A DNA stretch of 8,177 nt, from the NCBI GenBank assembly GCA_019237175.1, contig JAFAHP010000200.1, positions 1 to 8,177 of the forward strand, written 5' to 3'. The DNA is from Alphaproteobacteria bacterium (GTDB lineage Bacteria > Pseudomonadota > Alphaproteobacteria > ATCC43930 > CGMCC-115725). Position numbers and translations under genes: made by a program. The notes under the pieces are model-generated. The model ran no database searches. It was not told the origin of the DNA and saw nothing but the letters and a program-made list of their open reading frames with translations. Positions 5,276 through 8,177 of the stretch are shown here, in pieces (the stretch's first letter is position 1; every line of letters starts with the position of its first letter).

Positions 5276-8177
5276 TTAAACCGCCGTTTGCGGCTCCGTA
5301 CCGCTGCCCGGGCTGTGGTGCAGCCAAGCGCCGAGCCGATCGAAAGCGAGGTAGATGACCGGGGTCGTGAACAGGGTCAGCAGCTGGCTGAAAATCAATC
5401 CGCCGACGATTGTCACCCCGAGCGGATGACGCAATTCGGATCCGGTACCGGTTCCAAGCATCAGCGGCAGGGCAGCGAACAGCGCCGCCATCGTCGTCAT
5501 CAGGATCGGGCGGAAGCGCAACAAACAGGCCTGGTAGATCGCATCGCGCGGCGACTTGCCCTCATTGCGTTCGGCATCAAGCGCAAAGTCCACCATCATG
5601 ATCGCGTTTTTCTTGACGATGCCGATCAGCAGAATGATGCCGATGATCGCGATTACGCTCAGATCACTGCCGTCGATCATCAATGCGAGTAACGCGCCGA
5701 CCCCGGCTGAAGGCAGCGTCGATAAAATCGTAATCGGGTGGATAAAGCTCTCGTACAGTACGCCCAGAACGATATACATCGTGATGATCGCGGCGATGAT
5801 CAGGATCAGCTCGTTGCCGAGAGCCGCCTGAAAGGCCAATGCCGCACCCTGGAAGACGGTGATCATGCTGATCGGCATGCCGATGTCTTTCTCGGCCTGC
5901 TGGATTGCGTCGACCGCAGAGCCGAGCGAAGCGCCCGACGCCAGGTTGAACGACACGGTCGTCGCCGGGAATTGTCCCAAATGCTGGACCTCGAGCGGCG
6001 CGGTCTGCTCCTCGATGTGTGCGATCGCCGACAGCGGCACCTGCCCATTGACGGCGGTCGAGGACGGCAGATAGATCAAACCCAGCGAACTGAGCGAGTG
6101 TTGCATCGCCGGGTCGGCTTCGAGGATTACCCGATACTGGTTCGACTGGGTAAAAATCGTCGAAATGATGCGTTGCCCGAACGAATCATAAAGTGCGTTG
6201 TCGACAGTGGCCGGGGTAATGCCAAAGCGCGCTGCGGTCGCCCGGTCGATATCGACGTAGGCCGAAAGACCATTGTCGGAAAACGTGCTGGCGACACCCT
6301 CGATATCTGGGATGCGATCGAGACGCGCCATAAGCTTGGGGACCCACTTGGCAAATTCGGCGCCGTTGGCGTCTTCGAGTACGAACTGGTACTCGGAGCG
6401 GCTGATCGTCGCGTCGATCGTCAAATCCTGCACCGGCTGCAAGAAGAGGGTGATGCCAGGGACCTCGGCCGCCTCCTTTTCCAGCCGGCGGATGATGTCG
6501 CTGGCGGTCAACGCGCGCTGGTCCCGAGGCTTCAGGTTGATCAGCAAGCGGCCGCTGTTCAGCGTCATATTGGTGCCGTCAACCCCAATGAATGAGGTCA
6601 GGCTCGTGACGTCTGGGTCCTGAAGGATCGCATCCCCCAGCGCCTGCTGTCGCTCCGACATCGCGGCGAAAGAAACCGACGGCGAGGCGACCGAGATTCC
6701 CTGAATGAGACCGGTGTCCTGAACCGGGAAAAAGCCCTTGGGGATGACGATGTAGAGAAACACTGTCAGCGCCAGAGTAGCGATCGAGATGAGTAAGGTC
6801 AGCGGCTGATGGTCGAGCACCCAGGCCAGCAGCCGCCCATATTCAGCGATCAGCCGGTCGAACCATTCCTGGCTTCGGCGCGCTACCAGCGACATTTCAG
6901 AGGGGTGGTGATGACGCAACAGCCGCGCGCACATCATCGGCACCAGGGTCAACGCCACCACCGCCGAGATCACGATCGTGACCGCGAGCGTGATCGCAAA
7001 CTCGCGAAAAAGCCTGCCGACCACGTCGGGCATGAACAACAGCGGAATCAGCACCGCGATCAGCGAGACGGTCAGCGAAATGATCGTAAATCCGATCTGC
7101 GCCGACCCCCGCAGCGCCGCCTGCACCGGTGGCTCACCCGCCTCGATGTAGCGCGATATGTTTTCGATCATGACGATCGCGTCGTCGACGACAAAACCGG
7201 ACGCGATCGTCAGTGCCATCAGCGACAAATTGTTCAGGCTGAACCCGGCGAGATACATGAAGGCGAGGGTGCCGACCAACGACAGCGGCACCGACAGGCT
7301 CGGAATCAGCGTGGCCGACGGGCTGCGCAAAAACAGGAAAATAACGACCACGACGAGCACGACCGCAAGACCGAGTTCAAATTCGACATCGGCGACCGAG
7401 GCGCGGATCGTCGTCGTGCGATCGGTCACAACCTGGACATCGACGCCGGCGGGCAGCGACGCCTTGAGCGCCGGCAGCAGCTTGTTGATGTTGTCGACAA
7501 CCGAGATGACATTGGCGCCGGGCTGGCGCTGAATATTCATCACGATCGCCGGATCGGTGTTGACCCAGGCGGCAAGCTTGGTGTTTTCAGCGGCGTCTTT
7601 AGCCTGCGCAACATCCGACAGCTTGACCGGCGCGTTGTTGCGATAGGCGATCACCAGGTCGTTGTATTCGCTGGCCTTGTGGATTTGGTCATTGGCGTTG
7701 ATGGTGGAGGATCGGCTTGGTCCGTCGAAATTGCCTTTCGGCGTGTTGACATTGGCGTTGCCGAGGGTGGTGCGCAGATCGTCGATATTGAGACCGTAGG
7801 CGGCGAGCTGCAGATTGTTTGCTTGCACCCTGACCGCCGGGCGGTTTCCGCCAGCCAGGCTGACGAGGCCGACGCCCGGTAGTTGCGAGATCTTTTGCGC
7901 CAGGCGCGTGTCGGCGAGGTCTTCGACCTCGGTCATCGGCAGCGTCTTCGAGGTCAGCGCCAAGGTCAGCACCGGCGCGTCTGCGGGATTGACCTTGGCA
8001 TAGATCGGCGGCGCCGGCAGGTCGGATGGTAACAGATTGCCCGCCGCATTGATCGCCGCCTGAACCTCCTGCTCGGCGACATCGAGGCTGAGATCCAGGC
8101 TGAACTGCAGGGTGATGACCGAAGCCCCGGCGGAGCTGACCGAAGACATCTGATTGAGTCCCGGCATTTGGCCCAAT
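5276..8177 (-). CDS. mdtB: MdtB-type RND multidrug efflux pump subunit (N-terminus outside window)
   Basis: Inner-membrane RND subunit partnering the MdtC-type protein; 966 residues are visible, ending TEPQTAV before TAA. The first visible residues, LGQMPGLNQMSS, align with about residue 80 of E. coli MdtB (~1040 aa), so TM1 and the first ~80 codons lie beyond 8177; the TTG at 8176 is an internal Leu codon. SAGASVITLQFSLDL, LDVAEQEVQAAINAA, GVDGTN and QPVQDLTID are MdtB-type signatures. In visible numbering, TM2-7 lie at about 262-476 and TM8-12 at about 790-945. The proton relay is intact: Asp331-Asp332 in GFVVDDAIV, Lys856 in GIVKKNAIM, Arg889 in RFRPILMTT. In E. coli, MdtB forms an MdtB2C trimer with MdtC and is the subunit tied to proton translocation (recalled). 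The mdtA-like adaptor gene probably lies just upstream. Confidence 0.95.
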   Translation of the reverse strand, partial: LGQMPGLNQMSSVSSAGASVITLQFSLDLSLDVAEQEVQAAINAAGNLLPSDLPAPPIYAKVNPADAPVLTLALTSKTLPMTEVEDLADTRLAQKISQLPGVGLVSLAGGNRPAVRVQANNLQLAAYGLNIDDLRTTLGNANVNTPKGNFDGPSRSSTINANDQIHKASEYNDLVIAYRNNAPVKLSDVAQAKDAAENTKLAAWVNTDPAIVMNIQRQPGANVISVVDNINKLLPALKASLPAGVDVQVVTDRTTTIRASVADVEFELGLAVVLVVVVIFLFLRSPSATLIPSLSVPLSLVGTLAFMYLAGFSLNNLSLMALTIASGFVVDDAIVMIENISRYIEAGEPPVQAALRGSAQIGFTIISLTVSLIAVLIPLLFMPDVVGRLFREFAITLAVTIVISAVVALTLVPMMCARLLRHHHPSEMSLVARRSQEWFDRLIAEYGRLLAWVLDHQPLTLLISIATLALTVFLYIVIPKGFFPVQDTGLIQGISVASPSVSFAAMSERQQALGDAILQDPDVTSLTSFIGVDGTNMTLNSGRLLINLKPRDQRALTASDIIRRLEKEAAEVPGITLFLQPVQDLTIDATISRSEYQFVLEDANGAEFAKWVPKLMARLDRIPDIEGVASTFSDNGLSAYVDIDRATAARFGITPATVDNALYDSFGQRIISTIFTQSNQYRVILEADPAMQHSLSSLGLIYLPSSTAVNGQVPLSAIAHIEEQTAPLEVQHLGQFPATTVSFNLASGASLGSAVDAIQQAEKDIGMPISMITVFQGAALAFQAALGNELILIIAAIITMYIVLGVLYESFIHPITILSTLPSAGVGALLALMIDGSDLSVIAIIGIILLIGIVKKNAIMMVDFALDAERNEGKSPRDAIYQACLLRFRPILMTTMAALFAALPLMLGTGTGSELRHPLGVTIVGGLIFSQLLTLFTTPVIYLAFDRLGAWLHHSPGSGTEPQTAV

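Noticed and set aside
5082..5327. 81-codon minus-strand open frame across the mdtB-mdtC gap
   Set aside because: It overlaps the end of mdtB and reads straight through the palindromic repeat (PLTLPSSPAGGRG...), the usual spurious peptide from such repeats.
4876..5358. 160-codon plus-strand open frame over the mdtC start and intergenic region
   Set aside because: It spans two coding ends and the repeat in antisense, and its sequence is Arg-rich without a domain.
1981..5640. Near-matching DNA blocks in the two pump genes (for example around 1985-2020 and 5597-5632)
   Set aside because: These are the conserved TM10 segments (IGIVKKNAIMM) of two ancient paralogues, not a recent duplication or mobile repeat.
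5738..6595. A 285-codon open frame on the plus strand
   Set aside because: Antisense to the mdtB periplasmic loop; Arg/Asp-rich composition, no domain, no convincing ribosome binding site.
6809..7882. A 357-codon open frame on the plus strand
   Set aside because: It lies wholly antisense to well-conserved mdtB sequence and translates to an Arg/His/Gln/Asp-rich polypeptide with no recognisable domain, typical of the opposite strand of a GC-rich gene.
8174..8176. TTG at the window edge as a start codon for the MdtB-type gene
   Set aside because: Alignment to MdtB continues through this point (LGQMPGL against FGQMSGL), so it is an internal leucine and the gene is cut by the window edge.

Overview
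The window is one block of minus-strand genes from a GC-rich (by eye about 60-65 %) Gram-negative genome, most likely an alphaproteobacterium. That placement is an inference from codon use, from the NodT-type outer-membrane lipoprotein, and from a Gly/Ser/Ala-rich insert in the MdtC-type pump that I recall in shorter form from alphaproteobacteria. The block encodes most of a tripartite RND (resistance-nodulation-division) drug exporter of the MdtABC / MuxABC-OpmB type. I see no other gene on either strand.

In transcription order (right to left): 8177-5276 is an MdtB-type inner-membrane pump subunit whose first ~80 codons lie outside the window. 5275-5086 is a 190-bp spacer containing a hairpin directly after the mdtB stop and a ~129-bp palindromic repeat. 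5085-1642 is an MdtC-type pump subunit starting at GTG. 1645-98 is an outer-membrane channel lipoprotein whose ATG overlaps the mdtC stop (ATGA). 97-1 is downstream DNA with small inverted repeats. The periplasmic adaptor (mdtA-like) expected upstream of mdtB is not in the window.

In this family MdtB and MdtC assemble as a mixed trimer in the inner membrane, use the proton gradient to drive substrate out, and connect through the adaptor to an outer-membrane channel. Both pumps here keep the Asp-Asp / Lys / Arg proton-relay residues, so both look functional. Having its own channel gene makes the locus resemble Pseudomonas muxABC-opmB more than E. coli mdtABCD, which relies on TolC.

The most unusual element is a ~110-residue low-complexity insert in MdtC (about 2434-2766). 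Its core is an array of degenerate 8-residue repeats (24-bp period). It sits in the funnel-domain loop which, in AcrB, is next to TolC. MdtB has only a short turn there. The second point of interest is the palindromic repeat separating two pump genes that are usually closely linked. The rest is a conventional efflux operon, and I do not see a wholly new system.
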